This document shows positions 47,244 to 57,320 of a stretch of DNA of 64,000 nt, piece by piece. The notes beneath the pieces were generated by a model. The model worked only from the letters and a program-made list of their open reading frames with translations. It searched no databases and was not told where the DNA came from. How positions within the stretch are numbered: position 1 is the first letter of the stretch; each line of letters starts with the position of its first letter. The stretch spans positions 1 through 64,000 of the forward strand of contig NZ_JACSQD010000006.1 of the NCBI RefSeq assembly GCF_014836775.1. Direction: 5' to 3'. The stretch is from Arthrobacter gallicola. Its GTDB lineage: Bacteria > Actinomycetota > Actinomycetes > Actinomycetales > Micrococcaceae. A program made the position numbers and the translations under genes.

Positions 47244-47705
47244 GTGAGCAAGCCCATGGATGACTGGACAGCAATCACGACTGCGATAGGAACCGCCCTG
47301 GGCGGAGACCAGCAGGCCGGAAAGGAAGCGCTGATGTCCTGTTGGAACGCGACCGGCCCAACCGACCATGCCCAGCGCTGCGTCCTGGCGCATTACCTCG
47401 CCGACACCGAAACGGATCTGGAGCTGGAGATCAGCTGGGACGAGGCAGCTCTGCAGGAACACCGGCACCTGGACGAGGATGATCTTGCACCTCTGGGCAT
47501 CCCGTCGACGCGGGGAATGCTCCCCTCCCTGCATCTCAACCTGGGGGACGGGTACCACCGCAACGGAAAAATAACTGCAGCCCGCGAACACCTCGCCCTC
47601 GGAATGGCCTCTTCCTCGGCCCTCGCCAACGATGGGTACGGAAAGATGATTGCGGCCGGACTGGAGAACCTTGCCAGGCGAATTGATGCCGGGGGATCCC
47701 GCTAA
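47244..47705 (+). CDS. Conserved hypothetical protein, tetratricopeptide-like
   Basis: This 153-residue soluble protein starts at GTG 47244 with AGGAGAG upstream. A TATAGG box near 47203 could be its promoter. The sequence is acidic and helical (ETDLELEISWDEAALQEHRHLDEDDL). The stretch LHLNLGDGYHRNGKITAAREHLALGMASSSAL reads like a single TPR hairpin. I remember similar small proteins in Arthrobacter relatives but no function. It converges on ctaD with a 7-bp gap. Confidence 0.75.
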   Translation: MSKPMDDWTAITTAIGTALGGDQQAGKEALMSCWNATGPTDHAQRCVLAHYLADTETDLELEISWDEAALQEHRHLDEDDLAPLGIPSTRGMLPSLHLNLGDGYHRNGKITAAREHLALGMASSSALANDGYGKMIAAGLENLARRIDAGGSR

Positions 47706-47712
47706 CCGGCCA

Positions 47713-49464
47713 CTACTGCCGCGGATCGGGGTTCTTTGGATCGGTTGAGCCCATGTCCGCGGCGCCGAGCACACTCGCTACCGGGTTGTCGGTCTTCTCG
47801 TTGGCACGCGGTTTCAGCTCCGGGTGGTGCAGGTCCAGGGCGGGCCGCTCGGACCGGATCCTTGGCAGTGAGGTGAAGTTATGCCGCGGGGGCGGGCAGG
47901 AGGTGGCCCATTCCAGGGAACCGCCGAAGCCCCAGGGATCGTCCACTTCCACCTTCTTGCCGCGCCGCCAGGTGACGTACACGTTCCAGAAGAACGGGAT
48001 CAGGGAGAAGCCCAGGATCATGGACCCGATGGTGGACAGCTGGTTCATCCCGGTGAAGTTGTCCTCCACCAGGTAGTCCGCATACCGCCGGGGCATACCC
48101 AGCACGCCCAGCCAGTGCTGGATCATAAACGTCAGGTGGAAGCCCAGGAACAGCAGCCAGAAATGGATCTTCCCCAGCCGTTCATTGAGCATTTTCCCGG
48201 TCCACTTCGGCCACCAGAAATAGAAGCCGCCGAACATCGCGAACACCACGGTGCCGAAGACCACGTAGTGGAAGTGCGCGACCACGAAATAGGTGTCGGA
48301 AACGTGGAAGTCCATGGGCGGGGAGGACAGAATGATGCCGGTGAGCCCGCCGAAGAGGAAGGTGATCAGGAAGCCCAGCGCCCACATCATCGGCGTTTCG
48401 AAGGTGATGGACCCCCGCCACATGGTGCCGATCCAGTTGAAGAACTTCACCCCGGTGGGGACGGCGATCAGCATTGTCATGATGGCGAAGAACGGCAGGA
48501 AGACCTGGCCCGTGACATACATGTGGTGCGCCCAGACGGTCATTGATAGTCCGGCAATCGCAATCGTGGCGAAGACCAGCCCCTTGTAGCCGAAGATCGG
48601 TTTGCGGCTGAAGACCGGAATGATCTCGGAAATGATGCCGAAGAAGGGCAAAGCGATGATGTAGACCTCAGGATGGCCGAAGAACCAGAACAGGTGCTGC
48701 CACAGGATGGCGCCGCCGTTCTCCGGATCAAAGATGTGTGCATCGAATTTCCGGTCCAGCCCCAGGGCGAACAGTGCGGCGGCCAGCGGCGGGAAGGCCA
48801 TCAGCACCAGGATCGCCGTCACCAGCGTGTTCCAGGTGAAGATCGGCACCCGCCACATCGTCATTCCGGGCGCGCGCAGACAGATGATCGTGGTGACGAA
48901 GTTGACCGATCCCAGGATGGTGCCGAACCCGGACAGGGCCAGTCCAAAGACCCAGAGGTCACCGCCAATACCGGGCGAGAAGGCGGTGTTGGACAACGGT
49001 GCGTACGCCGTCCAGCCGAAGGACGCCGCCCCCTGCGGTGTGATGAACCCGGAGACCGCGATCAGCGAACCGAACAGGAAGAACCAGTAGGCCAGGGCAT
49101 TGAGCCGGGGGAACGCGACGTCCGGCGCACCAATCTGCAGCGGCATCATCACGTTCGCGAAACCGGCGAACAGCGGAGTGGCGAACATCAGCAGCATCAG
49201 GGTCCCGTGCATGGTGAACAGCTGGTTGTACTGTTCCCGTGAGGCCACGATTTCCAGTCCGGGCTGGAAGAGTTCGGCACGGATGATCAGTGCCATAACG
49301 CCGGCCAGGCAGAAGAAGATAAACGAGGTAATCAGGTAGAGGTAGCCGACCTTTTTGTGGTCCGTAGTGGTCAGCCAGTCCACCACCACCCGCCCTTTGG
49401 ACACGGGCACCACCCGCGGCGGTACAGCTGTTCCGTCGTCGGCTGTGTACTTCAGAGTAGACAT
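47713..49464 (-). CDS. ctaD: Cytochrome c oxidase subunit I (aa3 type)
   Basis: This 583-residue polytopic haem-copper oxidase subunit has the expected metal sites: HGTLMLLMF (haem a His), [21 protein letters not shown] (CuB His and the cross-linked Tyr), WAHHMYVTG (two CuB His) and [11 protein letters not shown] (haem His pair). The C-terminal ~60 residues are a soluble tail. AGGTGG supports ATG 49464; a GTG at 49473 is an alternative. The usual ctaC, ctaE and ctaF genes are not adjacent, so this may be a second, isolated copy. Confidence 0.95.
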   Translation of the reverse strand: MSTLKYTADDGTAVPPRVVPVSKGRVVVDWLTTTDHKKVGYLYLITSFIFFCLAGVMALIIRAELFQPGLEIVASREQYNQLFTMHGTLMLLMFATPLFAGFANVMMPLQIGAPDVAFPRLNALAYWFFLFGSLIAVSGFITPQGAASFGWTAYAPLSNTAFSPGIGGDLWVFGLALSGFGTILGSVNFVTTIICLRAPGMTMWRVPIFTWNTLVTAILVLMAFPPLAAALFALGLDRKFDAHIFDPENGGAILWQHLFWFFGHPEVYIIALPFFGIISEIIPVFSRKPIFGYKGLVFATIAIAGLSMTVWAHHMYVTGQVFLPFFAIMTMLIAVPTGVKFFNWIGTMWRGSITFETPMMWALGFLITFLFGGLTGIILSSPPMDFHVSDTYFVVAHFHYVVFGTVVFAMFGGFYFWWPKWTGKMLNERLGKIHFWLLFLGFHLTFMIQHWLGVLGMPRRYADYLVEDNFTGMNQLSTIGSMILGFSLIPFFWNVYVTWRRGKKVEVDDPWGFGGSLEWATSCPPPRHNFTSLPRIRSERPALDLHHPELKPRANEKTDNPVASVLGAADMGSTDPKNPDPRQ

Positions 49465-49598
49465 CAGCGCCACCTTGGATCCGCAGGATATTCAGCCCGG
49501 CCGCTGCACCAGTTCAACGCAGCCCAGTCTGCCTTGTACTGTAAAACCCCGCCCGGAGGCAGTCCAGAGTGGCGGCCGGTTTCCCGCTCCCGCAGCCG

Positions 49599-50831
49599 TT
49601 AGGGCTTGCGCACCCTCTTCCCTGCCCGCCACACTGCCGCGGTCAGCGGCATGCCCGGCCGGTAGGCCAGGTGCGCGGCCGAGGGCGCATTCAGCAGCTG
49701 CACATCTGCCCGGTGCCCGACGGCGATCGATCCCACGGCACGCTTGCCGTCTTCATCCGCACCGGTGTGCCGGCGCAGGGCCAGCGCACCGCCGTAGGTG
49801 GCGGCACGAAGAGCCTCAGCGACGCTGAGCTCCATCTGCAGCACGGCCGTGGCGACGCAGAAGTTCATGGACGAGGTGTAGGACGTCCCCGGGTTGCAGT
49901 TGGAGGCCAGGGCGATTTCGACACCGGCGTCCAGCAGCCGGCGGGCGGGGGCCAGCGGCTGCCGCGTGGACAGATCGCAGGCCGGCAGGCAGGTAGCCAC
50001 GGTTCCGGGCTGTCCCGATCCCGTCTGCGCGTCCCAGTCCCGCCAGCTTCCGGCGAGCGCCGCGACGTCGCTGTCCGCCAGGTAGTTCACGTGGTCCACG
50101 CTGGCGGCGCCGAACTCCACGGCTAGCCGCACGCCCCCGCCCGGGCCCAGCTGGTTGCCGTGCACCCGCAGCCCCAGGCCGGCATCCCGGCAGGCGGTGA
50201 GCACCCGGCGGGACTGTTCCTCGGTGAAAGCGCCGCGTTCGCAGAACACGTCCGCCCACTGCACGTAGGGCCGGACGGCTGCCAGCATGGGTCCGCACAC
50301 CAGGTCCGTGTATTCCTCCGGGCCGCTGCCCGCCGGAACCAGGTGCGCGCCCAGGAACGTCACATCATCCACCACGGTGGACGCGATCCTGGCGCTGCGG
50401 GCTTCCTGCTCAACATCGAGCCCGTAGCCGGTTTTGGTCTCCAGCCAGGTGGTTCCCCCGGCGGCCGCTTCGGCCTGCCGGGCCAGCAGCAGCCGGGTCA
50501 GGTCAAAGTCTCCGGCGGCACGGGTGGCTTCCGTGGTGACCGCAATCCCGCCCGCCTGGTAGGGCTCCCCGGCCATCCGGGCTTCGAATTCGGTGCTGCG
50601 GTCCCCGGCGAACACCAGATGCGTGTGCGAATCCACCCAGCCGGGCAGCATCGCCCGCCCGCCGGCGTCGTGTATCTCATCCGCCGCCGGTGCCTCAGCG
50701 GCCGGACCGATCCAGGCGATCCGCTCGCCGTCGAGCACCACGGCGGCGTCGGTGAGCACTGCGTCGGCGCCGCGGGAGGGATCCATCGTGGAGAGTTCAC
50801 CGATGTTGGTGATGAGGGTGGAGGGGCTCAT
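49599..50831 (-). CDS. hutI: Imidazolonepropionase
   Basis: This 410-residue amidohydrolase-superfamily enzyme opens the imidazolone ring in the third step of histidine breakdown. Metal ligands are in LPGWVDSHTHLVFAGDR, and the substrate region YGLDVEQEARSARIA follows. VHGNQLGPGGGVRLAVEFGAASVDHVNYL and ASNCNPGTSYTSSMNF are typical HutI motifs. Its ATG overlaps the hutF stop (ATGA). It is the last gene of the hut operon. Confidence 0.93.
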   Translation of the reverse strand: MSPSTLITNIGELSTMDPSRGADAVLTDAAVVLDGERIAWIGPAAEAPAADEIHDAGGRAMLPGWVDSHTHLVFAGDRSTEFEARMAGEPYQAGGIAVTTEATRAAGDFDLTRLLLARQAEAAAGGTTWLETKTGYGLDVEQEARSARIASTVVDDVTFLGAHLVPAGSGPEEYTDLVCGPMLAAVRPYVQWADVFCERGAFTEEQSRRVLTACRDAGLGLRVHGNQLGPGGGVRLAVEFGAASVDHVNYLADSDVAALAGSWRDWDAQTGSGQPGTVATCLPACDLSTRQPLAPARRLLDAGVEIALASNCNPGTSYTSSMNFCVATAVLQMELSVAEALRAATYGGALALRRHTGADEDGKRAVGSIAVGHRADVQLLNAPSAAHLAYRPGMPLTAAVWRAGKRVRKP

Positions 50832-52192
50832 GCGTGTCCTTCGGCGGCTTCATCGAGTTTCCGGATCGCTGCGGCCAGCAGGGGCCCGGGGTCCCCAACC
50901 CGCAGATGCCGCCCGTGCTCGGCGGTGAGCTTCCCGCCGACGACGACGGCGGTGACGTCCTGTGCGGTGGCGGCGAGTGCCAGCTGGGCCGGGTCTGCGC
51001 CGGCAGTCCGGGGGCTGGCGGGGTCCAGGACCATCAGGTCGCACATGCTGCCCGCAGCGAAGCCGGGCGTGCGCCGTCCCTGGGCGGCAGCACCGGCGTC
51101 GGACAGGGCTGTGTGCAGGGCGGCGGGGGTAAACCTGCCGCGGACGCCGGTAGCCAGCCGTTCCCCGTGTTCCAGTGCCCGCATCTCCAGCCACGGGTCC
51201 AGGACAGCGTGCTGGTCTGAGCCCAGCGCGATCCGGGCGCCGGCAGCCGCGAGTGCCGCGGCGGGGCCGATGCCGTCGGCGAGGTCGGCCTCGGTGCTGG
51301 GGCACATCACCACCGTGGCGCCGGCACCGCCGAGCAGCCCGATGTCGGTCTCCGTGAGGTGGGTGGCGTGGACCACGGAAAGCCGTGGACCCAGCAGACC
51401 GTGCGTTGCCAGCAGCTGCGCCGGGGTGAGGCCGGTTGCGGCGAGGCAGGCTTCGTTCTCGGCCGGCTGTTCGGATAAGTGGAGGTGCAGCGGCAGCTCC
51501 GGGTCCAGCCCCGCGGCGATGACCTTTAGCGCGTCCTCCGGCACGGCGCGCACGGAGTGCAGGGCCGCCCCCACGCTCACCTCGGTGGGGTCGAACTCGG
51601 CTTCCACCGCCGCCCGCAAACTTGCCAGCCGGCGGAGCCAGGCCTCGGCACCGGCATCCCCGAAACGCACCTGCGCCGTGCCCAGCGGCTCCCCGAATCC
51701 ACCGGCAAGGTAGCAGGTGTCCAGCAGGGTGAGCCGGATTCCGGCGGTTTGCGCGGCTCGGCCGAGGGCGAGTTCCATGGCATGGCCGGGATACGGCGTG
51801 CCGTCGGGGCGGTGGTGAACGTAGTGGAATTCCGCGACGGAGGTGTAGCCGGCCGTGACCATTTCGGTGAAGACCGCGGTGGCCAGTTCCTCGTAGAGTT
51901 CCGGGGTCAGGGCGCCGGCGGCCCGGTACATGGCCTGCCGCCAGGTCCAGAAGCTGTCCGCCCCCGTGCTGTGGGTGCGTCCGCGCAGGGCCCGGTGGAA
52001 GGCATGCGAATGGGCGTTGGAAGCGGCGGGAAAAACGACGCCGGTCAGCACCAGGTCTCCCGGGCGTGGATCGGTGCCGGTTTCCACCGTGGCGACGACG
52101 CCGGCGGAGTCAACACTGAGCCGGACACCGCTGGCCACCCGGCCGTTCTCCACCGCCTGTTCGCACCACACTCCGCTAGGCGGGCGGGTCAC
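50828..52192 (-). CDS. hutF: Formimidoylglutamate deiminase
   Basis: This 454-residue amidohydrolase-superfamily protein converts N-formimidoyl-glutamate to N-formyl-glutamate and ammonia. Metal-binding SNAHSHAFHRALRGRTH, then SVAEFHYVHHRPDG, HLHLSEQPAENEACL (His ligand) and GSDQHAVLDPWLEMRALE (Asp ligand) match HutF. It defines the five-step, formylglutamate route. The start is GTG 52192, overlapping the upstream stop by 4 bp. Confidence 0.92.
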   Translation of the reverse strand: MTRPPSGVWCEQAVENGRVASGVRLSVDSAGVVATVETGTDPRPGDLVLTGVVFPAASNAHSHAFHRALRGRTHSTGADSFWTWRQAMYRAAGALTPELYEELATAVFTEMVTAGYTSVAEFHYVHHRPDGTPYPGHAMELALGRAAQTAGIRLTLLDTCYLAGGFGEPLGTAQVRFGDAGAEAWLRRLASLRAAVEAEFDPTEVSVGAALHSVRAVPEDALKVIAAGLDPELPLHLHLSEQPAENEACLAATGLTPAQLLATHGLLGPRLSVVHATHLTETDIGLLGGAGATVVMCPSTEADLADGIGPAAALAAAGARIALGSDQHAVLDPWLEMRALEHGERLATGVRGRFTPAALHTALSDAGAAAQGRRTPGFAAGSMCDLMVLDPASPRTAGADPAQLALAATAQDVTAVVVGGKLTAEHGRHLRVGDPGPLLAAAIRKLDEAAEGHA

Positions 52193-53388
52193 AGCAGCGC
52201 CTCCAGGACATCGGCGAGCGCCTGCGCCGAGTAGTCGGCGTCGGCGTCTTCCACATATTCCTCCGGGGAGTGCGAGATGCCGGTGGGGTTCCGGACGAAC
52301 ACCATGCCGGCCGGCACATGGCCCGCAAGAATTCCGGCGTCGTGCCCGGCCCCGGTGGCCAGGACGGGTGCCTGCGGCAGGGCGAGCTGCAGCTGACGCT
52401 GCAGCCCCGGATCAAAGGTGGTGGTGGGGCTGAAGGATTCCTGGTCCAGGGTCACGGAGCAGCCTTCAAACGCGGCGATCTTCTGCGCCTTGCCGTGGAT
52501 GGTCTCCACCAGCTGCGCGGTGACCGCGTCCTCCTCGTGCCGGGCGTCCAGCCACAGCTCCACCCGGGAGGCGATGACGTTGGTGCCGCCTGGAACGGCC
52601 TGGATCCGGCCTACCGTAGCCCGCGCGCCGGGCTGCGCGGTTGCCGCTTGCTGCACGGCAGTGATGATCTGCGCTGCGGCTGCCATGGGGTCCGCCCGGT
52701 CCTCCATCAAGGTGGTTCCGGCATGGTTGCCCTGCCCGTGGACCGTGAGCTTCCAGCGTCCGTGGCCGAGGATGGAACTGCCGACGGCGACGGCGGGGCC
52801 GTCCTCGCCGAGTCCCCGGCCCTGTTCCACGTGGAGTTCCACGAAGTCCCCGATCCGGGCCAGCGCTTCCTCGTCCCGGCCTAGGTGTTCCGGGGCCAGC
52901 CCGGCAGCGCGGGCGGCGTCGGCGAAGGTGGTGCCCTCGGCGTCGCGCAGGCTGCGGGCCTTGTCCGGGTCGATCGCTCCGGTCAGCAGCCGTGAGCCGA
53001 GGCAGGCGACACCGAAGCGGGAGCCCTCCTCCTCCGGGAAAACGGTGATGGCCAGGGACCGGTTGGGCTGCACGCCGCGTTTAACCAGGACGTCGACGGC
53101 GGCCAGTGCCGCGGCGATCCCGAGCGGACCGTCGAACGCTCCGCCGCCGGGGACCGAGTCCAGGTGGCTGCCGGTGACCAGCGCGCCCTTCTGCGGCTCT
53201 CCCCACCAGGCCCAGAGGATGCCGTTGCGGTCGGTCTCCACCGCGAGTCCCCGGGTCCGTGCCTCGGCAATGAACCAAGCCCGCAGGTCGGTTTCCGCGG
53301 CGGAGAACACGGGACGGGTGTAGCCGCCGCGGACCGGATCCCGGCCGATGCCGGAGATGGCGTCCAGGAGGGTGGTGACTGCTGTCAT
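52189..53388 (-). CDS. M20-family amidohydrolase (annotated allantoate amidohydrolase-like), probable N-formylglutamate hydrolase
   Basis: This 399-residue di-metal M20 amidase of the hydantoinase/carbamoylase (AllC/HyuC) type has GSHLDSVPGGGAFDGPLGI (His and Asp ligands), FPEEEGSRFGVACLGSRLL (Glu base and ligand), DFVELHVEQGRGL, GQGNHAGTTLMEDRADPM and GAGHDAGILA. Homologues are usually named allantoate amidohydrolase. Here it lies between hutU and hutF, overlapping hutF, and no HutG is present. The step left to fill is N-formyl-glutamate to glutamate and formate. I infer that reaction; the sequence alone does not prove it. No allantoin genes are nearby. Confidence 0.85.
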   Translation of the reverse strand: MTAVTTLLDAISGIGRDPVRGGYTRPVFSAAETDLRAWFIAEARTRGLAVETDRNGILWAWWGEPQKGALVTGSHLDSVPGGGAFDGPLGIAAALAAVDVLVKRGVQPNRSLAITVFPEEEGSRFGVACLGSRLLTGAIDPDKARSLRDAEGTTFADAARAAGLAPEHLGRDEEALARIGDFVELHVEQGRGLGEDGPAVAVGSSILGHGRWKLTVHGQGNHAGTTLMEDRADPMAAAAQIITAVQQAATAQPGARATVGRIQAVPGGTNVIASRVELWLDARHEEDAVTAQLVETIHGKAQKIAAFEGCSVTLDQESFSPTTTFDPGLQRQLQLALPQAPVLATGAGHDAGILAGHVPAGMVFVRNPTGISHSPEEYVEDADADYSAQALADVLEALL

Positions 53389-53399
53389 CTCTCTGTCCT

Positions 53400-55079
53400 C
53401 TACTCTGCCATCGGGATGCGGACACCGCGTTCGGCGGCGACGGCCTCAGCTTCCGGGTACCCGGCATCAACGTGCCGCATCACTCCGGTGCCCGGGTCAT
53501 TGGTGAGCAAGCGTTCCAGCTTGCGGGCCGCCAGCTCCGTACCGTCCGCCACGGAGACCTGCCCGGCGTGCAGCGATCGGCCAATGCCGACGCCGCCGCC
53601 GTGGTGGATGGAGACCCAGGTGGCGCCGGAGGAGGTGTTGAGCAGTGCGTTGAGCAGCGGCCAGTCCGCGATCGCGTCGGAGCCGTCCTTCATTGCTTCG
53701 GTTTCGCGGTACGGGGAGGCCACGGAGCCGGAGTCCAGATGGTCGCGGCCGATCACGATCGGCGCGGAGACCTTGCCCTCGGCGACCAGCCGGTTGAACA
53801 GCAGTCCGGCCTTGGCCCGCTCCCCGTAGCCAAGCCAGCAGATCCGGGCGGGCAGGCCCTCGAACTCGACGTGCTCCGCGGCGGCGTCCAGCCAGCGGTG
53901 CAGGTGCTCCTTTTCCGGGAAAAGTTCCTTCAGCGCGGCATCCGTGACGGCGATGTCCGCCGGGTCCCCGGAGAGTGCCACCCAGCGGAACGGGCCCATG
54001 CCTTCGCAGAACAGCGGACGGATGTAGGCCGGAACGAAGCCGGGGAACTCAAAGGCCCGGTCGAAGCCGCCCTGACGGGCTTCATCGCGGATGGAGTTGC
54101 CGTAATCGAAGACCTCGGCTCCCGCGTCCTGGAAACCGACCATGGCCTCGACGTGGCGGGCCATCGATGCCTGGGCCTTTTTGGTGAACCCTTCGGGGTC
54201 CGCTTCGGCCTCCCGGTGCCAGTCCGCGGTGCTGATGCCTTCGGGGAGGTAGCTCAGCGGGTCATGGGCGGAGGTCTGGTCGGTGACGATGTCGAAGTCC
54301 GCGCCTTCGCCGGCGTTGCGGCGGCGGAGCAGTTCGGGGAAAACCTCCGCCGCGTTGCCGACCAGGCCCACGGAGAGCGCCCGGCCTTCGGCCTTGGCTG
54401 CCATCACCTTGGTGAGGGCGGCGTCAAGGTCCGTTTCGACGTCGTCCAGGTAGCGTTTGCCGGCGCGGCGCCGCAGCCGGGTTTCGTCGACGTCGACAAT
54501 CAGCACCGCTCCCCCGTTGAGCGTGACCGCGAGCGGCTGGGCACCGCCCATCCCGCCGCAGCCGCCGGTCAGGGTGGCGGTGCCGGCGAGCGTGCCGCCG
54601 AACCGCTTGTTCGCAATGGCGGCGAAGGTCTCGTAGGTGCCCTGCAGGACGCCCTGCGTGCCGATGTAGATCCAGGAGCCGGCGGTCATCTGCCCGTACA
54701 TGGTCAACCCTTCGGCTTCGAGCCGGCGGAATTCCGGCCAGGTGGACCAGTCCCCCACCAGGTTCGAGTTGGCGATCAGCACGCGCGGCGCCCATTCGTT
54801 GGTGCGGAAGACGCCCACCGGTTTGCCGGACTGCACCAGCAGGGTCTCGTCGTCGTCGAGGGTTTTCAGGGTGCGGATGATCGCGTCGAAGGACTCCCAG
54901 TTCCGGGCTGCCTTGCCGGTGCCGCCGTACACGACGAGGTCTTCGGGGCGCTCGGCGACCTCCGGGTCCAAGTTGTTCATCAGCATCCGCAGCGGTGCCT
55001 CGGTCTGCCAGCTCTTGGCGTTCAGCTCCGTGCCGCGGGGCGCCCGGACGGTGCGCGGGGTGTTGGCTGTCTCGGTCAT
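53400..55079 (-). CDS. hutU: Urocanate hydratase
   Basis: This 559-residue NAD-dependent urocanase has the hallmark [49 protein letters not shown] and [14 protein letters not shown]. The start is ATG 55079 ([11 protein letters not shown]), because CGGAG lies 7 nt upstream. The in-frame ATG at 55097 has no ribosome-binding site. It is the first structural gene of the operon hutU - M20 - hutF - hutI. Histidine ammonia-lyase (hutH) is not in the window. Confidence 0.95.
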   Translation of the reverse strand: MTETANTPRTVRAPRGTELNAKSWQTEAPLRMLMNNLDPEVAERPEDLVVYGGTGKAARNWESFDAIIRTLKTLDDDETLLVQSGKPVGVFRTNEWAPRVLIANSNLVGDWSTWPEFRRLEAEGLTMYGQMTAGSWIYIGTQGVLQGTYETFAAIANKRFGGTLAGTATLTGGCGGMGGAQPLAVTLNGGAVLIVDVDETRLRRRAGKRYLDDVETDLDAALTKVMAAKAEGRALSVGLVGNAAEVFPELLRRRNAGEGADFDIVTDQTSAHDPLSYLPEGISTADWHREAEADPEGFTKKAQASMARHVEAMVGFQDAGAEVFDYGNSIRDEARQGGFDRAFEFPGFVPAYIRPLFCEGMGPFRWVALSGDPADIAVTDAALKELFPEKEHLHRWLDAAAEHVEFEGLPARICWLGYGERAKAGLLFNRLVAEGKVSAPIVIGRDHLDSGSVASPYRETEAMKDGSDAIADWPLLNALLNTSSGATWVSIHHGGGVGIGRSLHAGQVSVADGTELAARKLERLLTNDPGTGVMRHVDAGYPEAEAVAAERGVRIPMAE

Positions 55080-55135
55080 GGGGTTCTCCGTCGTCATTGT
55101 CGGTGGTGGATGCTGTTGCTATTCCGTGAGGTGGA

Positions 55136-55795
55136 CTAGCCCGAGGTGTGGACCGCGGCTGTTTCGGCGGTCAGCACCTGGCAGATGTCTTGGATCCGGG
55201 CGGGCGTGATCCGGTAGCTCGGGACAACCACGCTCATGGCCGCCACGGGTTTCCCGCCGGCGGTCAGCGGTACGGCTATTGCGGTGATGTCGGGTTCGAC
55301 GCCGTCGCTCACCACAGCGCAGCCGTGCTCGCCGGTGCTTCCCTGCAGGGCATTTCCGGCGGCGCTGCCTTCGAGCACAAAGCGCCGGCCCACCCAGTTG
55401 GCGTGGCGGACGGATTGGGTTCCTTCGGCGATGGCAATGTACAGGCCGTGGCCGCCCGCGGCGGGAACGCTGAGGTAGGTGGATTCTCCGGTCAGCTCAA
55501 CGATCCGGTCCATGGCGCTGCGGTACGTGGCGATGAGCGACTCCTGGCTCAGGGCGAGCACTCCCAGCTGCACGATGGCCGGTCCGGGACGGTAGGTGCC
55601 GTTCTCTTCCCGCCGCACGAAGTCGGTTCCTTCCAGGGTGCGCAGCAGCCGCAGCGCCGTGCTGGTCGACAGGCCTGCGGCCTTGGCGGCCTCCGACTGC
55701 GTCACGGCTCCCTGCTGGCACACCACGCTCAGTAGGGACAGCGCGCGTTCGACCGTCCGGGTGGTGCTGTCTGCTGTCCTCACTGCCTCGGCCAT
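55136..55795 (-). CDS. IclR-family transcriptional regulator of the hut genes
   Basis: This 219-residue regulator has an N-terminal winged helix-turn-helix (VERALSLLSVVCQQGAVTQSEAAKAAGLSTSTALRLLRTLEG) and an IclR effector domain (STYLSVPAAGGHGLYIAIAEGTQSVRH, GSAAGNALQG, DITAIAVPLTAGGKPVAAMSVVVPSYR). It is 56 bp upstream of hutU on the same strand, so it probably controls this operon and may be co-transcribed with it. The likely effector is urocanate or another intermediate, by analogy. Confidence 0.88.
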   Translation of the reverse strand: MAEAVRTADSTTRTVERALSLLSVVCQQGAVTQSEAAKAAGLSTSTALRLLRTLEGTDFVRREENGTYRPGPAIVQLGVLALSQESLIATYRSAMDRIVELTGESTYLSVPAAGGHGLYIAIAEGTQSVRHANWVGRRFVLEGSAAGNALQGSTGEHGCAVVSDGVEPDITAIAVPLTAGGKPVAAMSVVVPSYRITPARIQDICQVLTAETAAVHTSG

Positions 55796-56145
55796 GCGTC
55801 CGCTTTCCGTTACCTGCTGCTGTTGCCACCTAGTAAAACAGCAATTTCAATAGGCGGCAAGACTTGCGGATTGACGGAGTTCCGTCGAGCGGCGCGGTCA
55901 GGGGCGGGGCCTGCGAGCGCGGGCGACGGCGCTCGATGTGCAGATCTGGCGGCTTCGGCGCGATTTTGGTCGCCATACCTGCACATCCAGCACCGTCCCG
56001 GCACCGGAATCGGGCGGTAACCCAACCTAGCGCCAGCTCAGCGCCATTCCGGCAGCACGGCTTACTTGAAATACGACGAAGCTCCCCGCCTACCAGTGGA
56101 GCTCCGCACCGACGGTGGTCCGGCAGCCTTTGGACCCGCGTCCGG
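55796..56145 (-). promoter_or_regulatory. 350-bp intergenic region with a promoter for the IclR gene
   Basis: The best promoter on the minus strand is TTGCCG (55860-55855), 17 nt, TTTACT (55837-55832), about 37 nt before the IclR ATG. An inverted repeat TCGAGCG (near 55886) and CGCTCGA (near 55930) lies further upstream. No protein gene is seen, and no clear terminator follows the PRISE gene that ends at 56146. Confidence 0.45.
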
Positions 56146-57243
56146 CTAGGGAATCAGGCGTTCCGCGCGGAGACGTTCGAACAGTGCGAGAAAGGCATCC
56201 TCGGTGCGGCGGTAGCCGGTGAACCCTGCGACCCGGCTCTTGCTCATATCGGTCAGCACCTCCATTTTCCGGCCCAGGTCTGCATCGGTGTGCCACCAGG
56301 AAGCCAGCCGGCCCAGGTCCGGCTCGGCCAGGTCATGACGCACGGCCAGTTTTTCCCAGGCCTCCTCCATCCCGGCCATCTGCTCTTCAAGCGGCCGGGG
56401 TGCGGTGGCGTAACCTTCGGGCTCCACGCCAAACCAGGCGGCGAGCCGCGGCCACAGGGAGCGCCAGCGGAAGACATCACCGTTGACCACGTTGAAGGCC
56501 TCGTTGGCGGTGTGCTCATCGGTGGCGGCCCAGAGCATGTGTTCGGCGAGCAGGCCGGCGTCGGTCATGTCGGTGACAGAATTCCACTGGGTTTCTGACC
56601 CGGGGAAAACAAACGGCAGTCCCAGTTCGCGGCAGAGTGTGGCCTGAACCGCCAGCGTCTGGCCCATGTTCATGGCATTGCCGACGGCGAAGCCGATCAC
56701 CGTGTGCGCGCGGTGCACCGACCAGGCGAAACCCTGACGCTCCGCGGCTGCCATGAGTTCGTCTTCCTGCGCGTAGTAGAAGTTGTCCACCGGCAGCCGG
56801 GGCTCCTCCTCGGAGAACGGTGTATCGGGCATCTGCCCCTCACCGTAAGCCTCGAAGGGCCCCATGTAGTGCTTGAGCCCGGTCATCAGGGCGACATGCT
56901 CCAGGGGCGCGTCCTGAAGTGCCGTCAGCAGGTTCCGGACCATCGCGGCGTTGACCCGGATGTTCTCTGCCTCGGTCTCCTGACGGGACCACGAGGTAAA
57001 GAAGACATGAGTGGGGCGGGCTGTGCCGAGAGCCTCAGCGAGGCTTTCGGCTGACGTGAGGTCCGCTGCGATGGGAGTGACGCCGGGACGTACCCCGGCG
57101 GTTGCCTTCCGGGAGAGCGCCAAAACGTTCCAGCCCCGGTCCGCAAGCAGGTCGACGAGCGCTGCGCCGGCGATTCCGGTGGCACCTGCCACGAGGGCGG
57201 TGGGAGCCGCGGAGTCGTTATGGTTGCTGGCGGTTCTTAGCAT
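56146..57243 (-). CDS. PRISE-type short-chain reductase (progesterone 5beta-reductase/iridoid synthase-like)
   Basis: This 365-residue NAD(P)H-dependent SDR has ALVAGATGIAGAALVDLL for cofactor binding. It also carries the motifs that set PRISE enzymes apart from other SDRs: TSW near residue 83, LMTGLKHYMGPFEAYG with the catalytic Lys, and DNFYYAQEDEL with the catalytic Tyr. PRISE enzymes reduce activated enones. The bacterial substrate is unknown. AGGAGA precedes ATG 57243. It lies 77 bp downstream of the FAD/NAD(P)-binding gene on the same strand. Confidence 0.85.
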   Translation of the reverse strand: MLRTASNHNDSAAPTALVAGATGIAGAALVDLLADRGWNVLALSRKATAGVRPGVTPIAADLTSAESLAEALGTARPTHVFFTSWSRQETEAENIRVNAAMVRNLLTALQDAPLEHVALMTGLKHYMGPFEAYGEGQMPDTPFSEEEPRLPVDNFYYAQEDELMAAAERQGFAWSVHRAHTVIGFAVGNAMNMGQTLAVQATLCRELGLPFVFPGSETQWNSVTDMTDAGLLAEHMLWAATDEHTANEAFNVVNGDVFRWRSLWPRLAAWFGVEPEGYATAPRPLEEQMAGMEEAWEKLAVRHDLAEPDLGRLASWWHTDADLGRKMEVLTDMSKSRVAGFTGYRRTEDAFLALFERLRAERLIP

Positions 57244-57320
57244 GGATGGTTCTCCTGAGGGGGTGGGAAGGAAGGGAGGCCGGCTGTGCCGGGCGATGGG
57301 TTGATCCCGGGGACAGACGG

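Noticed and set aside
53472..55139. A 555-codon plus-strand frame opposite hutU
   Set aside because: It is an antisense shadow of urocanase without independent support.
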